NCBI GenBank assembly: GCA_031422315.1
Contig: JANOQN010000038.1
Location: forward strand, 73,119 to 137,118
Length of the DNA: 64,000 nt
Reading direction: 5' to 3'
Source: JANNYA01 sp031422315
Lineage (GTDB): Bacteria > Pseudomonadota > Gammaproteobacteria > Xanthomonadales > SZUA-5
The position numbers and the translations under genes are program-made. Positions within the stretch are counted from its first letter, which is position 1; each line of letters starts with the position of its first letter. The notes beneath the pieces were generated by a model, which had not been told where the DNA came from, searched no databases, and saw nothing but the letters and a program-made list of their open reading frames with translations. Below are positions 18,634 to 27,951 of this stretch, piece by piece.

Positions 18634-19908
18634 ATGCAAGAACGAGTCAGCCTAGATGAAGCTCAAGCCATCATCGCCACACAGCTCGCTGGCTTGCATT
18701 TGCCAGTCGAGCATGTTGATTTAGCGGACGCAATCGGGCGCGTGCTTGCGGAACCATTTCGCGCGCCATTTGCGCTGCCGCGTTTTGATAATTCCATGGT
18801 CGATGGCTTTGCGGTGCGCAACGCGGATTTGCTGGGTGCATCAGAGGTAACACCGATTGCGTTGAGAATCCGCGGCCTGCAGCGTGCAGGGCAGGCGATT
18901 GTCGATAATCAAGCGCCGCTTGAAAGCGGATTTTGTGTCAGCATCAGCACCGGCGCAGCTATGCCAACGGGCGCTGATGCCGTGGTGATGCAAGAGCACG
19001 TACAAATCAGCGATAGCCATGTGATTTGCACTCAGCCGACTACTTTGCAAACTTGCACGCGGCGCGCGGGCGAAGAGTTTGGCCTGCATGAGCGCGTTAT
19101 TGCGGCGCGCCAACGGCTTGACGCGGGTGCAAAAGCGCTACTCGCTAGCTTTGGCGCAAGTTCTTTGCGCTGCTTTGCTAAACCGCGCGTGGTGGTGCTG
19201 GCCGGTGGTGATGAGCTGGTGCCGCACGATGCCGGGGTGGCGCTTCATGGCAGTCAAATTTATGACGCCAATCGCGCGCTGCTGCAGGCGCTGTTACAGG
19301 CCGATGGCGCACGGGTATATTTGCACCCGCTGCTGCCTGATCGGCCTGAGGCAATTGAATCAGCGCTGTTGCAGGCCGCTGAAAGCGCTGATTTGATTAT
19401 TTCGACCGGCGGTGCATCCGTTGGCGCTGCGGATTTTATGCCTGCTTTGGTCAAACAACTCGGCTGCTGTTTTTTTTGGCGAGTTCGGCTAAAACCGGGC
19501 ATGCCTGCACTGTTTGCCCGCATCGGTAAAACGCCGATTTTGGTGTTGCCGGGTAATCCAGTCAGCGTGTTGAGCACTTATTTGATGCTGGCGCGCCCGG
19601 CCGTACTTCGATTAAGCGGCATGGAACCTAAAGCGCCGCTGGCGTTTGAGGTGCCGCTCGCGCTAGCTATCAAAAAAACCCACGCGCGTCGCGATTTGAT
19701 GCGTGCGGCGGTTATGCCGGTAGGCGGTGAGCTGCGCGCATTTGCGCTGCAAGCGCAGGGCTCACATCGTTTATCGAGCCTGCTGGGTGGGGAATTCGCT
19801 GAGCAACACAGTGCGCACTTTGGCTTGCTTGACTTGCCGGAGGGCGAATATGCGTTAGCTGCAGGCGCGCGGGTGCGGTTTATGCCGTTTAGTGGTTTGA
19901 TGAGTTAG
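18634..19908 (+). CDS. moeA: Molybdopterin molybdotransferase MoeA
   Basis: 424 aa (E. coli MoeA 411). It catalyses insertion of molybdate into adenylated molybdopterin. Visible family marks are RFDNSMVDGFAV (N-terminal domain), GAAMPTGADAVVMQE, the MoCF-binding VLAGGDELVPHD, STGGASVGAADFMP, and KPGMPALFARIGKTP followed by VLPGNPVSVLSTY. It follows the thioredoxin gene by four bases. No other molybdenum cofactor gene is in the window. Confidence 0.95.
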   Translation: MQERVSLDEAQAIIATQLAGLHLPVEHVDLADAIGRVLAEPFRAPFALPRFDNSMVDGFAVRNADLLGASEVTPIALRIRGLQRAGQAIVDNQAPLESGFCVSISTGAAMPTGADAVVMQEHVQISDSHVICTQPTTLQTCTRRAGEEFGLHERVIAARQRLDAGAKALLASFGASSLRCFAKPRVVVLAGGDELVPHDAGVALHGSQIYDANRALLQALLQADGARVYLHPLLPDRPEAIESALLQAAESADLIISTGGASVGAADFMPALVKQLGCCFFWRVRLKPGMPALFARIGKTPILVLPGNPVSVLSTYLMLARPAVLRLSGMEPKAPLAFEVPLALAIKKTHARRDLMRAAVMPVGGELRAFALQAQGSHRLSSLLGGEFAEQHSAHFGLLDLPEGEYALAAGARVRFMPFSGLMS

Positions 19909-19968
19909 CTAATCGATCCAGCCCGAACCACGCTATTTTTACCCGCACTTTTCGCGATCAGCACTCAC

Positions 19969-21138
19969 CTAGTTCCTGCCAGCCTTCAGATTTGTCCACA
20001 ACCGCACCCGTTTGCGCTTATCCGCCGGGCTGACTTCGGTTTGATCGACGAGCTTGGCAGCCACGGCCGCGGGTGGGTAGACGCCAGGGTTGTTTCGCAC
20101 TTCAGCGCTGACGAGCTGGGTGGCTGATGCATTGGCGTTGGCGTAGCCGATTTCGTCGGAAATTTGCGCGATAACCGAGGGCGTGAGCAAATAATTGATG
20201 AAAGCGTGTGCGTTGTTTGGGCGCTCGGCATCGCGTGGAATCACCATCAAATCCATCCAGCGCACCGCGCCTTCTTTCGGGATGATGTAATTGACCACTA
20301 CGCCGTTTTTCGCCTCAATCGCTCGGTCGCTCGCTTGAATGATATCGCCGGAATAGCCCATGGCGAGGCAAATATCGCCGCTAGCCAGATCGGAAATATA
20401 GCGGCTGGAATGAAAATAGCGCAGCTGTGGTTTGATCGCGCGGATACTGGCGGCGGCGGCGTTTAAATCAGCCGGCTTTGCGCTTTGTGGCGGTTTGCCG
20501 AGTGCGACCAGTGTTGCACCTAAGCCTTCGGCTTCATCGTCCAGCATCGATATGCCGCAGCCCGCAAGCTTTTTCGCGTTGGCCGGATTGAACAGCAAAT
20601 TCCAGGAATCGAGCGGTACATCCGGGCCTAGTGCGGCGCGCACTTTGGCTTCGTTATAGCCCAAGCCCGTGGTGCCCCACATGTAGGGCACGGCGAACTG
20701 ATTGCCGGGGTCGATATCGCTGAGGCTTTTCATCAGTGCGGCATCGGCGTTGCCAAGTTGCGGCAAGCTGCTTTTGCTGAGCGGGCTCAATAATTTGGCT
20801 TTGATTTGCCGCGCAGCGTAAGGCCGGGCCGCAGAAAAAACCAAATCGTAGCCACTTTTTCCGGCCAGCAATTTCGCTTCTAGCGTTTCATTGCTGTCGT
20901 AGACATCGTAGACGACTTTGATGCCGGTTTTCTTGGTAAAGCCCGCAATCGCCTGTTCGGAAATGTAATCCGACCAATTGTAGACGTGCAAAATCGGGGC
21001 TTCGGTGGGGGCTGCTGCGGATGCTGTCGGGGTTACATTGATGCAAATTGCTAGAGACAATGAGCAGCTAAAAGTAATGCGAGTTAAGTTCGATCTTGTC
21101 TTGTGCACAGGGTTTTCCATATCAGTTCGGTGGAACAT
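19969..21138 (-). CDS. Spermidine/putrescine-type periplasmic binding protein
   Basis: A 389-aa solute-binding protein of the PotD/PotF family. A signal peptide (hydrophobic around residues 21-42, ending ASAAAP) precedes the hallmark LHVYNWSDYISEQAI, then VVYDVYDSNETLEAKLLAGKSGYDLVF, and later SGDICLAMGYSGDI and VNYIIPKEGAVRWMDLM. It probably binds polyamines, but no ABC permease or ATPase gene is beside it, so its partner is elsewhere or lost. An alternative start at 21120 (MENPV) is possible; neither start has a good ribosome site. It is convergent with moeA. A REP pair lies in its upstream region. Confidence 0.88.
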   Translation of the reverse strand: MFHRTDMENPVHKTRSNLTRITFSCSLSLAICINVTPTASAAAPTEAPILHVYNWSDYISEQAIAGFTKKTGIKVVYDVYDSNETLEAKLLAGKSGYDLVFSAARPYAARQIKAKLLSPLSKSSLPQLGNADAALMKSLSDIDPGNQFAVPYMWGTTGLGYNEAKVRAALGPDVPLDSWNLLFNPANAKKLAGCGISMLDDEAEGLGATLVALGKPPQSAKPADLNAAAASIRAIKPQLRYFHSSRYISDLASGDICLAMGYSGDIIQASDRAIEAKNGVVVNYIIPKEGAVRWMDLMVIPRDAERPNNAHAFINYLLTPSVIAQISDEIGYANANASATQLVSAEVRNNPGVYPPAAVAAKLVDQTEVSPADKRKRVRLWTNLKAGRN

Positions 21139-21170
21139 CAGAGCATCAGCGCTTACGAGTCTGGAGATTC

Positions 21171-21251
21171 GTCATCCCCGCGTAGGCGGGGACCCAGAAC
21201 AGGTGTCCGCGTCAATCGAACGCGTAAGGCACCTGGGTTCCCGCCTACGCG
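21171..21251. repeat. REP-like palindromic pair
   Basis: GTCATCCCCGCGTAGGCGGGGACCCAG begins the pair at 21171-21198 as a hairpin, and an inverted partner CTGGGTTCCCGCCTACGCG is at 21232-21251. Related units occur at 30747, 30861, 45441 and 50150. Consistent with a REP/BIME family. Confidence 0.8.
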
Positions 21252-21315
21252 CTAATTACGATTTGGATAAGCGGAGATTCATTTAAATTACCCTCGATGG
21301 TTTTACAAATCACGA

Positions 21316-24300
21316 CTAACCACCCTGCGCAATAAGCGTCGCATTGCCACCAACCGCCGCGGTATTCACCGTGCGGGTGCGCTCGGTTACGAAGCGATGT
21401 AAATAATGCGGGCCGCCGGCTTTGGGGCCGGTACCGCTTAAGCCTTCGCCGCCGAATGGCTGCACGCCGACTACTGCGCCAATCATGTTGCGATTGACGT
21501 AGCAATTTCCGACTCGCGCGCGCTTTTGAATCCGTTCGATCGTCTCATCGATGCGGCTGTGGATGCCGAGCGTTAGCCCGTAACCGGTCGCGTTAATTGC
21601 ATCAATGGTGGCGTCTAAATCCTTTGCCGCGTATTGAATGACGTGCAATACCGGCCCGAATACTTCGCGCGTTAGCTGATTTAATGATTTGATTTCATAC
21701 GCGCACGGGGCGAAAAAACTGCCTTGTTTGATAAGCTCGGGGCTCAACGTAATTTTGGCAATCAAGCGCGCTTCTTGATCCATTTTACTGGCGTGGGTTT
21801 GCAGCATTTTGAGCGCACGATCATCAATTACCGGGCCAATATCGACGCTTAAATCGCTTGGGTCGCCGACTTTTAATTCGCCCATTGCGCCCTCAAGCAA
21901 GTGCATAACGCGATCGCTAATATCTTCTTGCACGAACAATACACGCGTCGCCGAGCAGCGCTGGCCGGCCGAGCCAAACGCGCCGCTAATCGCATCTTTC
22001 ACGATTTGCTCGGGCAGGGCAGAGGAGTCGCAAATCATTGCATTTTGCCCGCCGGTTTCGGCGATTAGCGTGGCAATGGCGCTATCGCGCGCGGCTAGGC
22101 TGCGGTTGATTGCGCGCGCGGTTTCAGTTGATCCGGTAAAACACACGCCCGCAGTGCGCACATCAGAACAAAGCGAAGCGCCAACCACTGAGCCGAGCCC
22201 AGGCAGCATTTGCAGGACTTCTTTAGGAATGCCGGCCTGATAAAAAAGCTCAGTCGCGCGGTAGGCAATCAGATTGGTTTGCTCGGCCGGCTTGGCAATT
22301 ACCGTATTGCCGGTGACCAATGCGGCGGCAATTTGCCCCAAAAATATCGCCAGTGGAAAATTCCACGGGCTGATGCACACAAACACGCCGCGCCCGTGCA
22401 AATGCAGCACGTTGCTCTCGCCGGTGGGCCCGGCTAGCGTGCTGGGCTGAGCAAATTCAGTGCGCGCAAGCGCTGCATAGTATCGGCAAAAATCCGCCGC
22501 TTCGCGCACTTCACCGATGCCATCGCCAATGGTTTTGCCGGCTTCTTTGCAGCACAGCGCCACTAGCTCGCCGAGGTTGTCTTCTAATAAATCGGCCATG
22601 CGCTCTAACACGTCGGCGCGCAGCTCGACTTTCACCGCGTCCCACGCGGGCTGGGCTTGCTCGGCGATCGCGAGCGCGGCTTTAGCCAATACCGCGTCGG
22701 CCATTTGCACGCTGCCAATATTTTCCGCGCGATTGGCCGGGTTGGTGACTGGAATTGAAGTCAGCGAACTAGCGTTAATTGAGGGCGTTTGCGGTTTGGC
22801 GTCAATGCGGGTAATTTTTAGTGAGTCGGCCAACTTTTTCAGCGCTAACTCATTGCCGTAGCTCATGCCGAGTGAATTTTTGCGGTGCGCGCCGTACAAA
22901 TTAATCGGCAGCGGAATGCGCGGGTGCGCTTTGGGCTCGGCAGCTCTGGCTTGCTCAATTGGGTCGCTAATCAAATCGGCAATATTGATGTTTTCATCAT
23001 TGATACGATTGACGAAGCTGGTATTAGCGCCGTTCTCGAGTAAACGACGCACCAAATACGGCAGCAAATCTTCATGGCTGCCCACCGGCGCGTAGACGCG
23101 GCAAGGCACATTGAGCTTTTCCGCACCGATCACTTCGCCGTACAAATCAGCGCCCATGCCGTGCAAACGCTGAAATTCAAAAGCGCTCTGTTGACCAGCA
23201 TTTTTCGCCATTTGCCAGATCGCTGCAATCGTGACCGCATTGTGCGTGGCAAATTGCGGATAAAACAGCGGGCCGTGTGCCAGCAGTTTTTTTGCACAGG
23301 CCAGAAAGCTCAAATCGGTGTTGAATTTGCGGGTAAACACCGGATAGCCCGGGTGCCCGTCGACCTGCGCGCGCTTGATTTCCGAATCCCAATACGCGCC
23401 TTTGACTAACCTTACGCAAATGCGGCGCCCAGCTTTTTTCGCCAGCTCTGCTAATTCGTCGACCACCAAAATCGCGCGTTTTTGATAGGCCTGTAGTGCG
23501 AGGCCCAAGCCGGTATAGCCTTCCATACTCGGGTCTTGAAACACTGCGGCAATAATATCCAGTGAAATTTCAAGCCGATCTGCCTCTTCGGCATCAATCG
23601 TCATTGGTATGCCAACCTGCTTAGCTAGCTGCGCCAATGCCAGCACTTTCGGCAGCATCTCGCGCATCACCCGATTACGATTGCCAATCTCATAGCGCGG
23701 GTGCAGCGCCGAAAGCTTGACCGAAATACTCGGCGCACCGGTCAAATCAGGATACGGCCCGGCTTTGCCAATCGCGCTAATCGCCTCTATATAGCTGATG
23801 AAATAGCGCTCAGCATCCGCCGTAGTCAGCGCGGATTCGCCGAGCATGTCAAACGAGTACCGATAGGCACGGTTTTCTTTATTGACGCTGCGCTCAAGCG
23901 CCTCTTCAATCGTCCGGCCCATGACGAACTGGTGCCCCATGATTTTCATGGCTTGACGCACTGCGACCCGAATTACCGGCTCACCGCTGCGCGCAACCAG
24001 CTTTTTCAAACCGCTTAACCAGTTCGATTTGCTTTCATCGGCAATACGCACCAGCTTGCCGGTCAGCATCAAGCCCCAGGTGCCGGCATTGACGAAAAGC
24101 GACTCACTTTTGCCCGCATGCGCATGCCAGTCGGCCTCGCCCAGCTTGTCAGAAATCAATTTGTCCGCGGTATCAGCATCAGGAATACGCAGCAGCGCTT
24201 CCGCCACACACATTAGCAGCACGCCTTCTTCGCTCGACAAATCGTATTGCCGCATAAACGATTCCACCGCCGATTGCTCAGCGCGTTTGCCGCGCGTGCC

Positions 24301-24477
24301 TTCGATGAGTTGCGTGGCGGTGGCGGCTATCGCGGATTTTGTGGCGCCGTCCACTTCGGCAATTCGCAGTAGCTCGCCGATCACGAGCGCCTCATCTCGC
24401 GCGTAGTTTTCCGTCATGCGCAGCCTGGTTGGCGATTGATTCGGCGAAAGCGGCGGGGTCAAAATCGATTGGTTCAT
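21316..24477 (-). CDS. putA: Bifunctional proline dehydrogenase / P5C dehydrogenase PutA
   Basis: 1053 aa. It oxidises proline to glutamate via pyrroline-5-carboxylate. The N-terminal half carries the PutA PRODH barrel (VSVKLSALHPRYE, MTIDAEEADRLEIS, VRLVKGAYWDSEI, FATHNAVT). The C-terminal half is an aldehyde dehydrogenase with SPWNFPLA, the general base in AETGGQNAMIC (about 806) and the nucleophile in GSAGQRCSATR (about 840). Unlike the 1320-aa E. coli protein there is no N-terminal ribbon-helix-helix DNA-binding domain and no long C-terminal tail. So it is the short non-regulatory type, and something else must regulate proline use. Stands alone. Confidence 0.96.
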   Translation of the reverse strand: MNQSILTPPLSPNQSPTRLRMTENYARDEALVIGELLRIAEVDGATKSAIAATATQLIEGTRGKRAEQSAVESFMRQYDLSSEEGVLLMCVAEALLRIPDADTADKLISDKLGEADWHAHAGKSESLFVNAGTWGLMLTGKLVRIADESKSNWLSGLKKLVARSGEPVIRVAVRQAMKIMGHQFVMGRTIEEALERSVNKENRAYRYSFDMLGESALTTADAERYFISYIEAISAIGKAGPYPDLTGAPSISVKLSALHPRYEIGNRNRVMREMLPKVLALAQLAKQVGIPMTIDAEEADRLEISLDIIAAVFQDPSMEGYTGLGLALQAYQKRAILVVDELAELAKKAGRRICVRLVKGAYWDSEIKRAQVDGHPGYPVFTRKFNTDLSFLACAKKLLAHGPLFYPQFATHNAVTIAAIWQMAKNAGQQSAFEFQRLHGMGADLYGEVIGAEKLNVPCRVYAPVGSHEDLLPYLVRRLLENGANTSFVNRINDENINIADLISDPIEQARAAEPKAHPRIPLPINLYGAHRKNSLGMSYGNELALKKLADSLKITRIDAKPQTPSINASSLTSIPVTNPANRAENIGSVQMADAVLAKAALAIAEQAQPAWDAVKVELRADVLERMADLLEDNLGELVALCCKEAGKTIGDGIGEVREAADFCRYYAALARTEFAQPSTLAGPTGESNVLHLHGRGVFVCISPWNFPLAIFLGQIAAALVTGNTVIAKPAEQTNLIAYRATELFYQAGIPKEVLQMLPGLGSVVGASLCSDVRTAGVCFTGSTETARAINRSLAARDSAIATLIAETGGQNAMICDSSALPEQIVKDAISGAFGSAGQRCSATRVLFVQEDISDRVMHLLEGAMGELKVGDPSDLSVDIGPVIDDRALKMLQTHASKMDQEARLIAKITLSPELIKQGSFFAPCAYEIKSLNQLTREVFGPVLHVIQYAAKDLDATIDAINATGYGLTLGIHSRIDETIERIQKRARVGNCYVNRNMIGAVVGVQPFGGEGLSGTGPKAGGPHYLHRFVTERTRTVNTAAVGGNATLIAQGG

Positions 24478-24653
24478 GGATGGGCTCGGGGGCTAGGAAG
24501 CGGCGGCTAGATTAGCAGAGGCGGGCGATGGGTGGCAGGGTGGGTAGATGGAAAGGGATTGAGTCTGTGTGGCAACTTGCGGCGTCATTGTTTGACGCGA
24601 ACTTGTAGATAACGAGTCCTAACCTTAATCTCAGTGTTCGTCTAAACTGCCTA

Positions 24654-26597
24654 ATGCCCACTCAAATCACCACCACCAACCCCGACACCTTCAAACTCAA
24701 CGGCATAGAAGTCGGCTTTGGCGCTGAAACTGACGTCAGCGTGCGCTGTGGCTGTGTGCACATCTGCCTGCAAACACTGCCGCTTAGATTGACGAAAGAA
24801 CTCCACAACGGCTTGTTGAAAGATGCCTGGAAGCCGATAGCGGATCAGATTTTCAAGAACGGCTTGCGAGTCAGTATTGATCAAGACCTTGCGCTCAACG
24901 GCGGGCAATACGGCCAAGTTTTTCGTTTTCCTTACAAAGATGAAACCGGTTATTTGCGCAATATGCGCATTATGGATGCCAATTTTTTTGGCACGTTGAC
25001 GATTGATCCGGGTTTGGTGAGTGTCGAAGGCGTGGCGGCTTACGTTGATAAACTGGCGGATGCAACTGCGGTTATGCCGCTGTCGATTCGTAAGCAATTT
25101 GAGCCATTGGCGTTGATTCCACCGCGCAAAAAACTCAGTTTAGCGCAGGCGCTATTATTGCCGCCCGAGCAAGTTTTTCATTTGTCTGTAGAACATCCAA
25201 AAAGGCTCAAGCGGTTTGACGACGCTATATTGGGATTTACCAACTTAGAAAGTCTATGGCTCTCATTCGAAAACCCAATCGGCAATAGCTCTGGCAAGCG
25301 GCACCCGTTTCCAGATGGGTTGCTTGCACTTAAAAAGCTGCATTCACTTAATTTGCATTGGGCAGGTTTTGAGATCGGCGCACTGTCGGAACGCATTGGC
25401 GATCTGGCTGCGCTGGAAACGCTGCGCTTGTCTGATTCGGGCATCACCCTGTTGCCGGAGTCCATCACGAATCTGCAGCGATTGGCGCTGCTCGATTTGA
25501 GCATGAACAAGCTCATGCGCGTGCCCGAGTGCTTGGGCGAATTGCCTAAGTTGCGTCAGCTTGATTTGCGCAACAACCCGCTGCGCGCGCTGCCAAAATC
25601 GCTTCGGAAGATCGCCTCAGTGGAAGTAAGTTACCCGGCCAAGGCGCTTTATCTGAACACCCATATTGCCAAGCCAAGTGCGCCAGCTATTGACGACGAT
25701 ACGCTGCGTTTGACGTCTGCGACTCCTGAGTACGAAAAGGTTTCGCGGCTTTTGAACGAATGCAGCCAGGATAGTTTGCTGATTCGCGAGGCTTTGGTGC
25801 TTTGTAGGCAGGCAATTTACCTTGCGCCAGCTTGCTCAAACGATGCGATTCAAATTCCGATCGGCGCGAGCAAAACTGGCGGCGCACCGGATTTACCGGT
25901 CGGCGAGCCGCATCCAAGCGATGAAAATGGTTTGTTTCCTACGTTTTATGCGCAGCTCAATTTGCGCGAGCTTGCGCCCTTGCAATCTTGGCTGCCTAGG
26001 CGCGGCATGCTGTATTTTTACGTCGGCGATTTTCGTGATGGCAGCGGTGCAATCGTCAAATACGTCGATTGCGATGTAGCGGATTTGCAGCGCTTTGAGT
26101 ACTTGTCAAATATGCGCTGGATCAATAGCGACGTCGACGCGTTTGATCCAGAAACTGATAGGCCCAATATCGCCGCAGCTACAGCATTTGTGTTTACAAC
26201 GGGTGTGTCACTGCCGAATTTTTACGGCGTCAGTGCTGCGCGATTCCCGTCTTTAGCCATGCTGTTTAACGATGACTCGGTTAAAGCCCGGCAGCGTTTG
26301 CGGATTTTTAGCAGCGCGTTGGAGGAAGCATTGCCCGAAAAGCTGCAACAGGCTGGCTTGCTGCCAAAGCACGCCACTCACAGCATGAATGCTTTTGTGT
26401 TTACTCAAAACGAAAGCCCAGAGATGCAGGCCGCGCATGAATTAGGCGGCTGGGCGGCAGACTGGGTTAATTTGCTAAGCCTCGCCAGCTTGGGCGATTA
26501 TTGCTTTGGCGATGCTGGCACTTTGACGATTAGCATCCATAGGCATCGTTTGGCAGATGCGGATTTTTCGAAGGTGGTTTGTACGGTGGAGAGTTAG
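24654..26597 (+). CDS. Leucine-rich repeat / DUF1963 fusion protein
   Basis: 647 aa. The N-terminal 180 residues are unrecognised. Then come at least five leucine-rich repeats (about 185-330), for example LHSLNLHWAGF, LETLRLSDSGITLLPESITNL, LALLDLSMNKLMRVPECLGEL and LRQLDLRNNPLRALPKSL. The last 250 residues match DUF1963/YwqG style: IPIGASKTGGAPDLP, MLYFYVGDF, FPSLAMLFND and HELGGWAADW near the C-terminus. No signal peptide or membrane helix is seen, so it should be cytoplasmic. LRR tracts usually mediate protein contacts. Fusion of LRRs to this domain is uncommon as far as I know. Lone gene followed by repeats and an IS remnant. Confidence 0.75.
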   Translation: MPTQITTTNPDTFKLNGIEVGFGAETDVSVRCGCVHICLQTLPLRLTKELHNGLLKDAWKPIADQIFKNGLRVSIDQDLALNGGQYGQVFRFPYKDETGYLRNMRIMDANFFGTLTIDPGLVSVEGVAAYVDKLADATAVMPLSIRKQFEPLALIPPRKKLSLAQALLLPPEQVFHLSVEHPKRLKRFDDAILGFTNLESLWLSFENPIGNSSGKRHPFPDGLLALKKLHSLNLHWAGFEIGALSERIGDLAALETLRLSDSGITLLPESITNLQRLALLDLSMNKLMRVPECLGELPKLRQLDLRNNPLRALPKSLRKIASVEVSYPAKALYLNTHIAKPSAPAIDDDTLRLTSATPEYEKVSRLLNECSQDSLLIREALVLCRQAIYLAPACSNDAIQIPIGASKTGGAPDLPVGEPHPSDENGLFPTFYAQLNLRELAPLQSWLPRRGMLYFYVGDFRDGSGAIVKYVDCDVADLQRFEYLSNMRWINSDVDAFDPETDRPNIAAATAFVFTTGVSLPNFYGVSAARFPSLAMLFNDDSVKARQRLRIFSSALEEALPEKLQQAGLLPKHATHSMNAFVFTQNESPEMQAAHELGGWAADWVNLLSLASLGDYCFGDAGTLTISIHRHRLADADFSKVVCTVES

Positions 26598-26608
26598 TCG
26601 GTTCGCCG

Positions 26609-26753
26609 GGGCAACGCCCTGGGTACAAATGGTGATATCGATTGGAGCCCTGAAGGGCGAAACTTGTCATAGAGCTTTGGTAAATCACGTGCTCACTGCA
26701 CGGTGCGCCCCAGGGTTTTATTTCCTGTACCTTTATTACCCAGGGCGTTGCCC
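26609..26753. repeat. CCCAGGGCGTTGCCC-type inverted repeat
   Basis: GGGCAACGCCCTGGGT at 26609-26624 is the exact reverse complement of 26738-26753, with GCCCTGAAGGGCG between. It is a dispersed-element type known from many environmental genomes: translated, it gives the spurious PGRCPGLSH peptide. It holds no gene. Confidence 0.7.
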
Positions 26754-26796
26754 TGGGCTATCTCATTGCGTCCCGTTGCGGCGACCAAAAAGTTAG

Positions 26797-27184
26797 CCCA
26801 TCTTCGCGAAAACCCAATTCTCACGGTAGTGCCATAATCCTTTATTACGACGGTCTTTTAGCCTATTTTTGTGCTAGCGAGCGCCCACGTTTATCCGCAA
26901 AACCCTCACACGCCGCGTCGCTGGCGTTGACTACAGCTCTTGCCGCCTCGTGCGCATCGAGCGCGTCGACGGACGCGAGCTGATTGATGCAAGACGGCGC
27001 ATTCGTGCAAGAATCAAGAACCGACTGCCGAACAGCAAGCAATCTACTCAGCGCTCGGCATCAAGCTGCCCGCCACCAGCAAACGGGTATTCCAATCAAA
27101 CGATTTGTAGTGCCATAGCGATTTACAAACTCGCTTTAACTAACTGATTTTGTTTGTTATTTTATTTTTGGTGGTGAAGATGGG
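26797..27184 (+). mobile_element. Internally deleted IS1634-like element
   Basis: CCCATCTTC at 26797-26805 and GAAGATGGG at 27176-27184 are terminal inverted repeats of a 388-base remnant. From about 26893 the transposase N-terminus FIRKTLTRRVAG ... RLVRIERVDGR can be read, but its start codon has become ACG. It then joins directly to the C-terminal end, whose stop is at 27108-27110. The C-terminal 180 bases match the remnant at 41728-41909 with only about five differences. No clear target duplication. A non-autonomous, MITE-like derivative. Confidence 0.8.
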
Positions 27185-27187
27185 TTG

Positions 27188-27222
27188 GCGAGGGCGCGTC
27201 GGCTAATGGGATTTTCGAGTTT
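27188..27222. repeat. Partial copy of the long hairpin element
   Basis: The 35 bases GCGAGGGCGCGTCGG onward, then CTAATGGGATTT, repeat the right arm at 15961-15995 with a few changes. It starts four bases past the IS remnant's right end, so the IS may have inserted into a copy of the element. Confidence 0.65.
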
Positions 27223-27237
27223 AGTCCTAGAGAGTTA

Positions 27238-27951
27238 CTAATCAATTTGCTTTGCGCCACCGGTTGCACTTTGCCGATTTATAGCGACTCCCACTGGCGC
27301 TAGCTGCAATGCACGGCGTTTGCCGGAATCTGCAAAAATCAGACGTACATCGCGCTTGCGGGCGGTAAGCAAGTAAGCAGAGCTTAGCGAGGGTAGGGCA
27401 AGTTCGGCTTGTTTGAGTAAGCCGCTGTGGCTAGCGCTAACACTAGGCCAAAGCCAAGCGAAACGATGCATCGCAAAATCCCGAAAGCCGAGTGCGCGTA
27501 GTACCGAAATCCACGTGCCAGCGCCAACCCAGCGCGGCGCGCGGTGCCTAAAATTGCTGCGCAAACGCACCGGTGAAAATGGCCGAAAGCCGAGCAAAAT
27601 CAATGCGCCATCGCCGCGCAGTACCCGAGCGCATTCGGCGAGAAGGGTTTCGGGCTCTTCGACAAACTCCAGCACATGTTGCAGCACGATAGCGCTGAGT
27701 TCGCCATCGGGTATCGGTAAAAGTGAGCTCGCCGCAGTAAATGCGCCACTTAAGCTTTCGGCTTTGTCGAGCTGAAGATTAAAGCAAGGCCGGGTGTAAT
27801 CAGTTTCGAAGCTAACTTGTTCGCTGTGCCCGCTAATCCAAAGTATCGGCCCCGGATTAAGTTGATGCAATTGAGCGCGCGCAAGGGTAACTTCGCGTGC
27901 TAATAGTTCGAGCACAGCCGGGGTGCTTTTCAGAAAGCACGCTGCGCTCAA
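27238..27951 (-). CDS. SAM-dependent methyltransferase (class I)
   Basis: 237 aa from a TTG at 27951 that overlaps the TGA of the cupin gene (TTGA). An open frame runs upstream to 28095 but would lie wholly inside the cupin gene, so the overlap start is preferred. The fold is class I methyltransferase: a nucleotide-binding strand, PIPDGELSAIVLQHVLEFVEEPETLLAECARVLRGDG (Methyltransf_11 motifs IV-VI) and LILLGFRPFSP. The usual GxGxG is replaced by WISGHSEQV, so the SAM-binding loop is divergent. It is the last gene of the DUF2333/GNAT-sigma/cupin run. Substrate unknown; relatives act on small molecules or quinones. Confidence 0.65.
   Translation of the reverse strand: MSAACFLKSTPAVLELLAREVTLARAQLHQLNPGPILWISGHSEQVSFETDYTRPCFNLQLDKAESLSGAFTAASSLLPIPDGELSAIVLQHVLEFVEEPETLLAECARVLRGDGALILLGFRPFSPVRLRSNFRHRAPRWVGAGTWISVLRALGFRDFAMHRFAWLWPSVSASHSGLLKQAELALPSLSSAYLLTARKRDVRLIFADSGKRRALQLAPVGVAINRQSATGGAKQID

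Noticed and set aside
26557..26796. 79-codon frame with LYYPGRCPGLSH
   Set aside because: Spurious peptide typical of the dispersed CCCAGGGCGTTGCCC repeat.
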